From assembly GCA_033807695.1 (NCBI GenBank), contig CM066307.1, positions 310,001-374,000 of the forward strand: 64,000 nt of DNA, in the 5' to 3' direction. The DNA is from Daedaleopsis sinensis (lineage: Eukaryota > Basidiomycota > Agaricomycetes > Polyporales > Polyporaceae). The position numbers and the translations under genes are program-made. The notes below the pieces were generated by a model, which was given only the letters and a program-made list of their open reading frames with translations, was not told the DNA's origin and made no database searches. Shown piece by piece: positions 46,776 through 57,346 of the stretch (positions are counted from its first letter, which is position 1; each line of letters begins with the position of its first letter).

Positions 46776-48780
46776 ATGCCACCACCCCCAGCAGAGGTCG
46801 TACAGTGGCTCAGACGCACCTACCCCAAACCAGCCGTCGATCCGGTACGTACACCCTACTATTCGCATGCGCCCACTTACCGGCAAGCACAGGAATGGCT
46901 AGAGGGCTGCTACTCATGGATTCAGGACGAACTCCACCTTAATCCCGCGCGCGACATGCCCATCATTCTCGAGAACGTCAACGCCCAGCTACTCGAGTCC
47001 GATTTCGCAGACAGCATGCTGGGCGGGACGGGTATCCCGCACAACGTGCTCGGTGCGGAACACGCCGTGATCGAAGGCCCTATTCTCGTTGAGATCGTCG
47101 AGATGACGGACATCGGCCACAGCGCATACAGCCTGCTCCAGGTGTACGAGTCGCGCGTGGAATATCGCAAACAGGCGCAACTGCGTGATGCGCAGGGGGA
47201 CGAGCAGCCGCAGAAGCCGATGCCCAAGTACCCGCGATCGATGCTGCAGTTCCAGCTGAGCGACGGCGTGTCTGTCCTCCCTGCCATCGAGTTCAAGAGC
47301 CTGCCGGAGTTTGAGCTCGGGGAGACCCCGTTGGGATGTAAGGTGAGCTGGAGCATATTCCTGGTCAGAAGACGACAACATGCGCCGCGTTGCTCCGCGA
47401 CGAGGCCTCGAGGTTCGTGTACCTCACGCTAACCCAGACCACCAGATGATCATTAAGAACGTAACTGTGCGTCGTGGCACGGCTCACCTGGAGCCCAGGT
47501 GCATCGAGGTAAAGGGCCATCGAACGGCAGACCGCGATGATAATCGGGAAGAACAACTCCTGCGGACCATGAAACGGCGCATGGGGTGAGTCCAGAATGC
47601 CTCGGGTGCACTGTATCACTAACTAAACGGCCCTGCTCGCAGGGAGGAGCTTCAAGAAAACGACGCGCCTGCCCCACAAGCACAGGCCGACCCCGAACCA
47701 CAGCCCGCTCCCGCTCCCGCCCCACCGCGTCAAGTGCCAGCACTAGCACCAGCACCAGCACCAGCACCAGCACCAGCACCCGTACCAGCAGTCGCCCCTG
47801 CCCCAGCACCACCCGCATCCCCTCCTCGGATGGCAAGACCAGCTCGTCCACCTGCCCCCCGCAGCTCGCGCTCACCACTCCGCGGCATCCCCCTCCCACC
47901 CTCTCCCAAAGCGGGCTCGTCCAACGCGGCGCCGCTCAACGCACTCGAGCACGCCGACGACGCTGACGGGCCCCGCCGGCGCAAGCTGCCCAACCGCGCG
48001 GGGCGCTCGCCCTCCCCCGACCCGCCTCCCCGTGACCGTGACCGGTCGCGGTCGCGATACTTCCCTGCCTCCAGCTCCGGGTCCAGCTCTGCGAACGCTT
48101 CGAACCCCACGGGGGGCACGTACGCGGCGAGCGGCAAGGTGACGCTGCGCGGGCCCGGCACGGAGGACGCGCTGAAGCAGTACGCGCGGCGGATCGGGCT
48201 GTCGCCCGCGCGCGGGCCGCCCATCGCGATCCCCGACAGCGACGAGGAGGAGCACGTTCCTGTGCGGGCGGCCCCGAAGGCGAAGAGCAGGTCGAAGACG
48301 CCTGAGCCCGAGCCCGAGCCCGAGCGAGAGCCTCCCTCGGACGACTTCGGGTTCGGGTCCGAGTTCGAGATGGACGAGAGCTTCTTCGCGGAGGTCGACC
48401 GCGCCGCGGAGGAGGCGCAGAAACGCGACGCGTCCCAGAGCCAGGCCCGCACGGAGACGCAGACGCAGGTGAAGACCGAGGTGACCGTGCAGAGCCAAAG
48501 CCAAGCAACGAGCACGACTCTCGTCGCCTCCGCTGCACGTCCTGTTACTGTAACAACCGCGCGAGCAGCCAGCGCGGCGGTGTCGCGCGGGACGTCCGTG
48601 CCGAACACGTCGTCGAGCGAGTCGAAGGGTGCGGTGAGCGGCGAGGTGATCACGGTGGACTACGACGACGAGGACGTGGAGAAGGAGAACGTGCCGGTCC
48701 CGACGCGACATATACGCAGGCGGGTTGCGCGGCGCGTGGAGCCGCGCATTGACGCGGAGATCATCGAGCTTTCGGACTGA
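46776..48780 (+). CDS. RMI1: Rmi1-like subunit of the RecQ-Top3-Rmi1 complex
   Basis: Four exons: 46776-46844, 46893-47342, 47446-47585, 47643-48780; 598 residues. The N-terminus (VVQWLRRTYPKPAVDPEWLEGCYSWIQDEL, then GTGIPHNVLG, GPILVEIVEMTDIGHSAYSLL, RSMLQFQLSDGVSVLPAIEF, TPLGCKMIIKNVTVRRGTAHLEP) is the DUF1767 helical segment plus the OB fold of Rmi1. Residues after about 230 are low complexity: an Ala-Pro alternation with about a dozen PA units, then Arg/Ser/Glu-rich disorder and a C-terminal acidic patch. Rmi1 binds Top3 and promotes dissolution of double Holliday junctions. The long disordered tail lacks any recognised domain. Confidence 0.87.
47730..47810 (+). repeat. Ala-Pro codon repeat (ccagca) in Rmi1
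   Basis: About a dozen copies of ccagca or close variants encode alternating Pro and Ala. The antisense frame also stays open here, which explains a long spurious minus-strand open frame. Confidence 0.85.
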
Positions 48781-49060
48781 CGGTGAGGGTGCACACTGCA
48801 GGTGCAGGTTTTCGGGCTGAGGAGATGAAGTTTTGGCTTAGAATATGTCGGTATAATCGTGTGGAATCAGGCCTATAGGTTGTTGTTTGCATGTAGCATT
48901 CCGTGTAATGCTAGTGTCGTCTTAAAGATAGGGATTGTCCGTTTCCGCGTAACGGCGCAGGGAATACATACACAAGTACATAGCTGATTGAGGGGACGCC
49001 TGCCGATGCCCACAAACGCCTCTAAGTAGGATACATACGATCGATCTGTAATGCAGGTAC

Positions 49061-50206
49061 TCAACCGAGGACAGCGACCTTGCTCTTCTTCTTCTTTTTG
49101 GAGCTCGCTGTGAAGTTCCTCCAGCTGCCCACTCGCTCTTCGCGATTCTCTGCAGCTCCTGGTGAGTACTCCGAGCCCGACCACAAGGACGACACACACA
49201 CCCTCCCAGCGCGCATCATCTTCCGCCTTCCGCTTCTTCGCGTTGACCTCGTCTTCCTTCTTCCGCGCCTCCAGACCCTCATTCGCCAGGTTCATCTTGA
49301 TAGCTCTGCAGAGAAGAGGAGGAGGAGGCCTCGTTAGCATCCCTCATCAGCTAGCACGGAGGAGAGCCCGTGTACGCACTTCCGCCGCCGGACCTCTTCG
49401 TCTATCAGGAACTCCTTCGACTTCGCGAGGAGCTGCTCCCGCCACGGCGGTGCCAGGCCCTTCAGCTTCGGGTCGTCGTCGCGCGCGGTGAGCGGGAGGC
49501 CGAGCGTCTTGAGCAGCACGGCGCGGGCCTGGCTGATCACTGCGTCCAGCTCGTCGCGCTTTGTCTTGTCCGAGAGCTCGGACTCGGCCTGTGTGGTGTG
49601 AGATGCGCGAGGTCAGCATACAGCCTACACGACAGAGAGGGGGGGGGGGGGCATGCTCGCGTGCGCAAGGATAGGCTGCAGGACACACGGCGGGAGGCGC
49701 AAAGGAGGAAGACACAGACCTTCTTGAGGAGATCGAACGCTTCTGGGGCGCGGGGGTGGGAGGTCTTGTCAGGATGGATGACTGGAATCAGACGACGTAC
49801 GGGTGGGACGGGTCATTGTCAATAGTGAACTCAGCACGCGGGGACCCGCCCTCGCGCGGGGGCGGCGAGGGCGGCGGGGGGATGCTCACAGAGCGAGAGC
49901 TGTCTGTACTTCTTCTTGATCTCCTCCGGCGTGGCGTCTTCGGCTATGTCCAGCATCTCGTACGGGCTGCGGACGAGGAGAGCACGGACGCGAATGTGAA
50001 CTTGGGTCAGACAATGCGCGAGCGACATTGCCAGCGGAGTGAGAGACGCACTTGAGCTTGAAGGCCTTCAGGATACGCTCTACTTCTATCTCGCGCTGGA
50101 ACGCGGTGGCCTCCCTGTTCAGCAGCCTCTCGATGTCGTCCGCCTTGGGCTCATTTGCCTGCGAGGAGCTGCCCGCCTTGGGCGCAGATGAGGATGACGC
50201 GGACAT
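49061..50206 (-). CDS. DNAJC8/Spf31-like J-domain protein
   Basis: Multi-exon minus-strand gene starting MSASSSSAPKAGSSSQANEP. It continues DDIERLLNREATAFQREIEVERILKAFKLK, then the J domain SPYEMLDIAEDATPEEIKKKYRQLSLFIHPDKTSHPRAPEAFDLLKK with HPD intact (the Phe codon is split by the intron). A Lys/Glu-rich tail KRDELDAVISQARAVLLKTLGLP, AIKMNLANEGLEARKKEDEVNAKKRK and KKKKKSK ends at the TGA at 49061. This is the DNAJC8 layout; the human and fission yeast proteins associate with spliceosomes. The gene shares a 185-bp promoter with Cox11. Confidence 0.92.
49639..49651. repeat. 13-bp homopolymer G in a DNAJC8 intron
   Basis: Thirteen G in a row inside an intron of the J-protein gene, next to alternating gaga. 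Likely variable in length. Confidence 0.9.
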
Positions 50207-50391
50207 GTCGAGTGGCGATGAGCACAGAGGGTCCGAGTCGACGGTACGTGAGGCCCGTCGTATCCAGCGGTAGGAATTGGATGGCAGCGAGACGCTGCGG
50301 GAGAGCAGGGACGGGGAGCGGGCGCGCCGGGCGAGAGACGATGGGTGTAGGTCGGGAAGAGGCGGCTCGACTGTAGCGCCCTCCTCTCGCC
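50207..50391. promoter_or_regulatory. Bidirectional promoter, DNAJC8 and Cox11
   Basis: Only 185 bp lie between the two divergent start codons, so both promoters must share this segment. No TATA box is seen. Confidence 0.6.
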
Positions 50392-51562
50392 ATGAACCAC
50401 CTCCGTGCAGCTTGTCTGCGCCCAGCCTGTCGCGCACCATGTCTTTCCTCCGCACGGACAAACATCTCGGCATACGCTCGTGTACGTCCTACTAGCAGTG
50501 AAAACCCATGCCCACTCCCTCACAAACCTGCTGCAGAGGAGCCTGCACAATGTTACCCGAAGGACGGGACACCCTGCACAGGTGCCTTTGCGTCAGGAGG
50601 GCCCCGTTGGAAGCCAAACATCATGGAGGGCTGCTTCATCGAGCAGCGGACCGTCCTCGTCATCCTCAAACGTACCTCCGCGAGGGTCAGGCCCCAGTGC
50701 GCACTACAAGTCGCGGCAACAAGTGTATGCGGCCCGGAACCGTAGTCTGCTCATGTACACTTCAGCAGTGGTACGTGCGCACGTCCCGTTCCCCACCCCC
50801 TGCTCAGCTACATCCACATCTCTCTTGCACGCTGCAGATCGTGATTGGGGTCGGGGTCACGTACGCGGCCGTGCCCCTGTACCGCATGTTCTGCGCCGCG
50901 ACCGGCTTCGCGGGCACGCCGAAAGTCGGGATGGGCAAGTTCGAGGCGGACCGCCTCGTCCCCGTCGAGGACGCGAAGCGCATCAAGGTGCACTTCAACG
51001 CCGACACGTCCGACGCGCTCCCCTGGTCGTTCGTGCCCCAGCAGAAGTTCGTGAGCGTCCTCCCAGGGGAGACCAGTCTCGCGTTCTACCGGGCGAAGAA
51101 CACGTCGGACAAGGACATCATCGGCATTGCGACGTACAACGTCACGCCGGATAGGGTGCGTGCTCGTCCGGGTGTGCGCGAGTGAACGAGGCTTCTAGCG
51201 TGTGTTACAGATCGCCCCGTACTTCGCGAAAGTGGAGTGCTTCTGCTTCGAGGAGCAGAGGCTACTTGCTGGGGAAGAGGTCGACATGCCTCTACTGTTC
51301 TTCATCGACAAAGACGTGCTCGACGACCCTGCATGCAGAAATCTCGACGACGTCGTCCTGTCGTACACTTTCTTCCGGTAAGCATCACACGTATCAGTGC
51401 GTAACAGTGCTGTGCTGGATGGCTTACAACCGTCGCAGAGCGCGGAGGAATTCGCAAGGGCATCTTGAGCCCGACGCACCTGAAGACGTCGTACAGGCAT
51501 CTCAAGGCTTCGCGGGATACGAGATGGCGCCAAAAGCTGAGGATCGTAACAAAACGCCCTAA
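50392..51562 (+). CDS. COX11: Cox11, copper chaperone for cytochrome c oxidase
   Basis: Five exons: 50392-50481, 50537-50770, 50838-51155, 51211-51377, 51439-51562; 310 residues. The first exon gives an Arg-rich presequence (MNHLRAACLRPACRAPCLSS). A membrane helix IVIGVGVTYAAVPLYRMFC carries the conserved Cys127. The intermembrane domain shows TGFAGTP, IKVHFNADTSDALPWSFVPQQ, YFAKVECFCFEEQ with copper ligands Cys224 and Cys226, and EEVDMPLLFFID. Cox11 delivers copper to the CuB site of Cox1. The Ser-rich stretch between presequence and helix (SSSSGPSSSSSN) is lineage-specific. A later Met at 50439 opens another frame and is rejected. Confidence 0.95.
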
Positions 51563-51640
51563 TGTTTCTTGTTGTATCATAGGCCCTACTAATATCACTC
51601 TACTCATGCTCTTGACGGGATGGGCATTGCGACTCGACGT

Positions 51641-52930
51641 CTACAAACAGTCCGATTCGATCCGCCTCCTTTTCACTGGGTTGTCCGGCGTGAGCCTCTC
51701 CGGGTCGCCCGGTGGGCGCGCAAAACTCCCATCCGCTGAGCTAGGAGTTGCGCGAGTGGATTGCCCCTCCTGGTTGCCGACGTCGTCACGATTTGGGTGC
51801 TCCCCGTCATGACTTGTCGTTGGACGCACCAGTGTTTGACCCGTGTCCCCGTCAGCCTCTCCGACAGCCCAGGAGTAGTCAATGGAGTCCTCAAAGATGG
51901 CGTCCTCGTCCTGCTCAGGCACCTCGTCTGCAGTCGCTGGTACATCTGCGGCTATTGCATTGGCAAGGCGGACGAACGCCAGTTTGCCTTCATTGAGGAG
52001 ATCCAGGATCCGCCGATTATGCGCGGTTGACAGTGTCGACGGGTTCTGCTGGGGTATATCCTCTGGCCAGCCGTCGATGCGGACCCCGTAGACATACAGG
52101 TTGGAGTGGTTCGTCCATTTCATCTCAGCTGTGCGAATGCCACACGTTGTCCTTCGGAGTGGCGCACGGTCAATGCAGACAGGTGCACGGTACAGCAGGA
52201 GAACGGAGACAAACCTTAGCGCGTCGCGCATGGCCACATACAGCTCGGTCTTCACTTCGCGCGCGCTCTGTGCCTTCTTTCGCGGAGTGCCAGATATGCT
52301 GGCCGAGGATGCTGGCATAGGGGCGTGCACGGCAGCAGATGCGAGGGAGGCCGTCGGCACTGGATGTGCTGCTTGGGGCCGCGTTCGGGCACATTGCGTT
52401 TTGAACACTCGCGCACCGGCGACACCACAACCACGGTAGCCACGCCAGAACTCGCGACCTCGAGGAGTGCCACCGAGAAAGCCCTCGTCGTCAGGGTCAT
52501 TGGGATTGATGACAAGGAAGAAGGATTGCATGTTGGCTAGTCTTTCGAGGGACTCGAATTGCTGTGAAATTCCCTGAAGAACTTGACTGGCTATGTGTTT
52601 ATCGTGGTAAGACCACAGCCAGCGTAAGAACATAAGCACGCACTCAGCTCTTTGCGTTCTGTCAGAGTTGCCGGGTCGTTTCCTCCAGGATCTGCAAAAA
52701 GGGATCTGCAATGCAGCTCTGCCATGCGCCTCTTGACCTATCGATTCCTGGCTGAGAAGATATAGCTAGCTACAAGATGAGTGTACGCCCACCTCATCAT
52801 ATGTCCGTCCTTCGCGCTCGGCAAATGCGCGCAGATCCCCAAGGCTTTGTTCGTACAGCATCTCTAGTCGCTCCATGAAGAACCCATCGTCGGTGGCCCT
52901 TTCTTTCCCTTTAGTACTTGAAAATTCCAT
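51641..52930 (-). CDS. Unrecognised protein, possibly basidiomycete-specific
   Basis: Two exons on the minus strand, 52930-52793 and 52702-51641 (boundaries approximate). The N-terminus MEFSSTKGKERATDDGFF is followed by MERLEMLYEQSLGDLRAFAEREGRTYDE. The middle holds SQQFESLERLANMQSFFLVINPNDPDDEGFLGGTPRGREFWRGYRG, then ELYVAMRDALR, MKWTNHSNLYVYGVRIDGWPEDI and an acidic, Ser/Pro-rich tail ending VKRRRIE, a possible nuclear signal. A second intron around 52665-52614 is possible but not needed for the frame. I do not recognise a domain. The NPNDPDDEGFLGGTPRG and GVRIDGWPEDIPQQNP stretches look conserved rather than random. Confidence 0.55.
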
Positions 52931-53231
52931 GGTAGAATGCGTAGGGACCCAGTTCAGACCAGTAGACAAGAAAGCACCAGAGAAAGGAGCTGAAATTGTT
53001 GCAGAGTCGAAGCGGCACACAGTACTTGGTGGTTCCGAGTTCGTGGTTGAAGCAAGAGTCAAACCGGTGGCGAGACTCGGACGCATCCTGACCTAAGTAT
53101 CCTGACGCATCGCGCTGAGATTGGCGTCCGGTACTTGCGGGCCGTCGGATCTAAACGCCCAATAATCTTTCTGCAACCTGCCTGAGCCTCCACCATCCTG
53201 CTGCCTCTTGCTCTACTGCTAGACTGTCGCT
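52931..53231. promoter_or_regulatory. Divergent promoter of unknown gene and Acl4
   Basis: 301 bp between divergent starts. The minus-strand frame remains open to 53086, so the unknown protein could start up to 52 codons earlier. Confidence 0.4.
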
Positions 53232-54648
53232 ATGGGACGCACTCGACCAAAGACGCGGAAAATTAAGCCTGTAATTACAGAAAACACGACCGAGGACCCA
53301 GCACCGTTGCCCCCCATTTCCGCGCTCCTGGAAAAAGCCCAAGGCCTGATCGTGCAGTGCGACTATGAACTCGCAAGCCGCTTCGCTCTCCGCATCCTCG
53401 ACCGCGAGCCCGGGAACGTAGACGCGAAGGAGATCCTCGGCGTTGCGCAGCTGGAGACGGGGGATCTCTTCGCCGCAAAGGAGGTACGTCCGGCCAGACC
53501 GCACATCGCTTCAAGTTGCCTCTGCACGTCTCGAGCCCGCGGGCTTTCCCAGTGCTGATCCCGCCGGCTGGCAGACGTTCGAATCGCTCATCCCGCCACA
53601 CCCTGGGGCCCCGGTGGTACCGCCGCCCTCGGCGCATCTGTATCTCGCGCAGCTGAGCGAAGACGATCCGCGCCTCGCGCTGCAGCACTACCAGAGCGCC
53701 GTCGACATCCTCTCCGGGCAGCTGAAGGGGAAGGAGCGTGCGGTCGAGGCCCGCAGTTCTTCGGACGACACCGAGGCGGAGACGAGGGCGAACATCGTGC
53801 GGGCCCTCATCGGGATGGTGGAGATCTGGATGGATCCGTCGTACGAGCTGTGGTACGTCCCGCCCCCGCATGTCTCCCTGGGGCACCCCGCTGAGCGTTA
53901 TGATGTTCTGTGTGCAGCGACGACCCCGCCGCGGAGAAGACGTGCGAGGACCTGCTCAACTTTGCGCTGCAGACCGATCCGGGGAACACGGAGGCGCTGC
54001 AGGCACTCGCGTCCGTGCGTATGTCGCAGCAGCGGCCGGAGGAGGCCAAGGCTTGTCTGGAGCAGGCGTGGGCACAGTGGAAAGACCTCGATCTTGGTAC
54101 GCCCTGTCCTGACACTGTCTGCACTGTGTTCCGATCTGAGCTCTATGTTGTAGACGACCCGAAGCTCCCCCCCATACCTTCGCGGCTGTCCATCGTCAAG
54201 CTATTCCTCGAGCTTGCGCTATACACCCCTGCACTATTAGTGCTGAAGGACATCATGGCTTCGGACGACCAGGAGGTCGAGGCCTGGTACCTCGAAGGAT
54301 GGTGTTTCTTCCTCATGGCGGAGCAGGCGCAGGAGAACGGTGGCAAGCTCGACGAACTGACATGGGAGGAGCTCGCGCGAGCTGCGCGAGATTGTCTCGA
54401 CACTTGTCAGATGGTGGGTATTGATATATGTGCGGCGGGCGAAGGTGTGCTAAGAGCATCATCGTTTCTAGCTGCATACAAGTGAAGAACACCCCGATGC
54501 CCCGCTACTAGAGCATACACGGGAGCTCATTGCGAAGCTGGAATCTCTGGGCATCCAACCTTCACCAGAGGGAGAAGGGGATGTTGACGAGGATGTCTGG
54601 GAGGACCTCGATGGGAGCGACGACGACGATGACGTCGATATGTCATAG
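53232..54648 (+). CDS. ACL4: Acl4-like TPR chaperone of ribosomal protein uL4
   Basis: Multi-exon gene starting MGRTRPKTRKIKP at 53232. TPR units are visible as ALLEKAQGLIVQCDYELASRFALRILDREPGNVDAKEILGVAQLETGD, then HLYLAQLSEDDPRLALQHYQSAVDIL, DLLNFALQTDPGNTEALQALASVRMSQQRPEEAKACLEQAW, and KLFLELALYTPALLVLKDIMASDDQEVEAWYLEGWCFFLMA. The tail is strongly acidic (DVDEDVWEDLDGSDDDDDVDMS), with the conserved WEDL motif. This is the layout of Acl4, which protects newly made Rpl4 until assembly. Joining KE to TFESL at the first intron and DL to DDPKLPPIP later keeps the frame. The name depends on layout and tail; a generic TPR protein is the alternative. Confidence 0.82.
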
Positions 54649-55372
54649 GCATACTCTCCTCTCAAAAGTATTTTATTGGTAGGTCGTCTCTGTTGTTCTT
54701 TTGTGGGTCGATCTGATGGTGCTTGTGCAGAGCTATATCTTGATTTGCGATATCTCGGAGCATCCTGAGAGAGCGAGCAGCGTCTTGCGATCTTCAACGT
54801 TCCAGCCCTCGACTACTTCACTGAAGCCATGGAAGGTTCATCATCGCCGGCTTGCAGCAATAACATTTCACACCAGCCACGCCGAGCTATGTCAGGCTTT
54901 TGAAGAACTACGAGACCGTATCGCACTGCGTACATCGGTCCTAGGATTTAGGATCCACCTTCTAGTGGATCCTCCCCATGAAGGCTCCCCTTCATATGGT
55001 GCTAGAGGTTGCGCGCACTGAGCTGCCACACAAGACAAGCGCTGTACCATCCCTCGCGACCTGTCACAGACGCGACTCCCATGTGTGCATAGATATTTCT
55101 CCAAGGGTACGAAGTCCGTCCATTCTGTTCTGAGCTCCTCCAGCTTGAGGGGTCCGAGATTAGATGGCGAAGTCGCGCGGTCAGTTTGCATCAGGCGGAC
55201 CGCTCAGAACGAGACGGCATACTTGTTGAGGGGGTACACAGGAACCTGACTCGCTGACTCGCTGTGCAGTGAACAAGCCGAGGTGCTCACCGCACTCGAT
55301 CACGCTTCGAAATTACTGACATTAGATGTCACGTTGATGGTGTATCCAGACTGTCGTACAGGGAGCACAATT
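54649..55372. other. Intergenic, no gene seen
   Basis: About 720 bp between the convergent Acl4 and F-box genes. A 99-codon minus-strand frame (55191-54892) has no domain. Nothing else noted. Confidence 0.4.
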
Positions 55373-57277
55373 CTACGGGCTCTGCGCATTAGCCCAGACA
55401 CCGTCAAGATCCAAATACCGAGAGTGCTCACCATGCACCACATCCTGCCCATCGAAGCATCCGTCTAGACACCGCCGCAGCCGCCTGTATTCCGGACCAG
55501 TGAGCCGCTGCAGGAGGCACTCGCCGTCCTCTCTCGCGATGCGCCACGCGCGCACCCCAAACTGGTCGTCTGAGGACCACCGTTTCTCATAGCTGTAGTC
55601 GTCCGGCTCCTCAAGCATCGTAGACACATTCAGATTGGCGTCGAAGTCGTCCTTCTCATTCTCGTCCTCGTCCTCGTCCTCGTCCTCGCCTGGGCTCGAC
55701 CCGTGCTCGCCCGTCGCGATTCTGGCCTCTTGCGCCTGGGTGTACCCGTACGGCTGCCCCTCGTCCCCGAGCACGAAGAACTTGAGCGTTGGGAGCGCCC
55801 GCGCGCACCGCTCGGGGAGCGTCTTGACCGCAGCGTCGCGCCCCGCCCACAGCGCGTACGCGCACTCCGGCGTGGCGTTGTATATCACCTCACCGGCGGC
55901 GTCGCGCAGGTCTTCCCAATGTTCGTCCTGGAGCGGGTGCCGGTCGGGCATCGTGGGCAGCTGCACGCGCAGGTAGACGAGGGGGAGCGTGCGCAGCGCG
56001 TCCGGGACGTTCTCCTGTGGGCAGCACCGGCATGGCGACGGGTGAGTACTATGCTGGCATGTGGCTGGGCGTGGAAGGGAGGAAGGGAGGAAGGGACGTA
56101 CGAGCCAATCCGCGTACTCTGCCTTCAGCTCCGCGAGCGACAGCGTGAGGTCCAGGCAGCGCAGGCGCGGGGCCGTGTGCGGCACGTCGCTCCAGAACCG
56201 CATGGGGGCCGCGCCGAGCTCCATGCGCAGCTGGACCCACGCCGGGGACGCGCGGGCGAGGACGCATAGGAGCATCGTCACGTCCGTCTTTTGCTCGCCC
56301 TCCGGGTCGATCATTGAGAACATGTGCGGGTCCTGCAGGTGGGTCACGGGCTGGAGCTCCGCGACGCCCGTCGCGCAGCACGCGGCGTGCAAGGAAGGCA
56401 GGTCGCAGCACAGGGAGAGGAGAGGGGGCCAGGGGGCCGGAGGGAGGAGCTCGAGCGTGTCGCGGTAGATCAGGTCGGGCGAGAGATTGACGAGCTCGAG
56501 GTTGGGGCAGCGCCGAACGAGCTCGACGGCGGGAGGGAAGGGCCCGAGCCAAAAGAACAGACGGCGGATGCTCGGGAAGGACGGTTCTGCACGCTGCGGG
56601 AAGTCCGCAAACACAAGCCGTTCGGCATGCTCGAAACACATCTCGATCTTCAGGGTGTGGAGCCTCGGGAAGTTCGCGAGCGTGTCGAGGAGGACGGCGA
56701 ACGACGCGGTGTCTTGCTCGAGGTGCTGGCTCCCGTGAAAGCCGGGTGCGTAGTCCAGCGCGAGGGTGCGGAGGTCCCAGCCTGTGTTGCCTACGAGCTT
56801 GACGATGCTGTCGGAGACCATGCCGAGCTCGACGCGCGTGAGACGTCGTAGCGTGGTGAAGGCTTCGGCGAGACGGGGGTCGCGCAACACAGTGATGTAC
56901 ACAGAGTCAAGAGAGAGCCTGCGGAGATTGCACGTAACACTGAGAAGGTTGACGAGTAGCTGAACGGCCTCGTTGCAGGGTCTATTAGGATCGATGTGTT
57001 CCCCCGAGCTGGCGGAGTACCTGTAATCATCGAGGGCTGCTGAGTCCACGACGATGCTCTGGACGAATTGCGCACGCGACTGGCTGCTACCAAACAGGAT
57101 GAGCCCGTGAAAGTTGCGGAGCTCCTCCAGACGGAGTGTGGTGAGCGCCGCAATAGTACGATCAATGGCGAGGGGGTAGAGACGCTTGGAAGCGAGGGAG
57201 AGATTGAGAGCGTGTTGTCCGACGAGATAGTCGCAGATATGCCGGATGCTGTCGTCGTCCAGGTCAAGGAAATGCAT
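55373..57277 (-). CDS. F-box/LRR-like protein (full-length copy)
   Basis: Open frame of 634 codons on the minus strand. MHFLDLDDDSIRHICDYLVGQHALNLSLASKRLYPLAI is an F-box-like start. It is followed by Leu-rich repeats (for example LRRLSLDSVYITVL, RLHTLKIEMCFEHAERLVF, PNLELVNLSP, PRLRCLDLTLSLAEL) and an acidic patch (GEDEDEDEDENEKDDFD) near residue 530. An 87-nt segment (56101-56015) starts gtacgt and ends cccacag, is a multiple of three and has no stop, so it is probably a spliced intron; spliced length is then 605. F-box proteins recruit substrates to SCF ubiquitin ligases, and Agaricomycetes have many; the target is unknown. Only 69 bp of its upstream sequence remain before the duplicated copy. 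Confidence 0.8.
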   Translation of the reverse strand: MHFLDLDDDSIRHICDYLVGQHALNLSLASKRLYPLAIDRTIAALTTLRLEELRNFHGLILFGSSQSRAQFVQSIVVDSAALDDYRYSASSGEHIDPNRPCNEAVQLLVNLLSVTCNLRRLSLDSVYITVLRDPRLAEAFTTLRRLTRVELGMVSDSIVKLVGNTGWDLRTLALDYAPGFHGSQHLEQDTASFAVLLDTLANFPRLHTLKIEMCFEHAERLVFADFPQRAEPSFPSIRRLFFWLGPFPPAVELVRRCPNLELVNLSPDLIYRDTLELLPPAPWPPLLSLCCDLPSLHAACCATGVAELQPVTHLQDPHMFSMIDPEGEQKTDVTMLLCVLARASPAWVQLRMELGAAPMRFWSDVPHTAPRLRCLDLTLSLAELKAEYADWLVRPFLPSSLPRPATCQHSTHPSPCRCCPQENVPDALRTLPLVYLRVQLPTMPDRHPLQDEHWEDLRDAAGEVIYNATPECAYALWAGRDAAVKTLPERCARALPTLKFFVLGDEGQPYGYTQAQEARIATGEHGSSPGEDEDEDEDENEKDDFDANLNVSTMLEEPDDYSYEKRWSSDDQFGVRAWRIAREDGECLLQRLTGPEYRRLRRCLDGCFDGQDVVHGEHSRYLDLDGVWANAQSP

Positions 57278-57346
57278 GTCGGATGACTGCCGAACGGTGT
57301 ATTATACTGTTCGGTCTGGCAGCGGGCTTATATATGCCATGCATGC
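55778..57346. repeat. Tandem duplication, unit 1 (1,569 bp)
   Basis: First unit of a direct duplication, from within the 3' part of the F-box gene to 69 bp upstream of its start codon. All stretches compared are identical to 57347-58915 at an offset of exactly 1,569. Confidence 0.93.

Noticed and set aside
47730..48653. 307-codon minus-strand open frame opposite Rmi1
   Set aside because: Open because of the repeated Ala-Pro and Arg/Ser codons of the sense gene; low-complexity product with no conserved feature.
50439..50500. Start of Cox11 at Met 50439
   Set aside because: That frame meets a stop at 50493 and does not join the next exon in frame. The Met at 50392 gives an Arg-rich presequence with correct phase.
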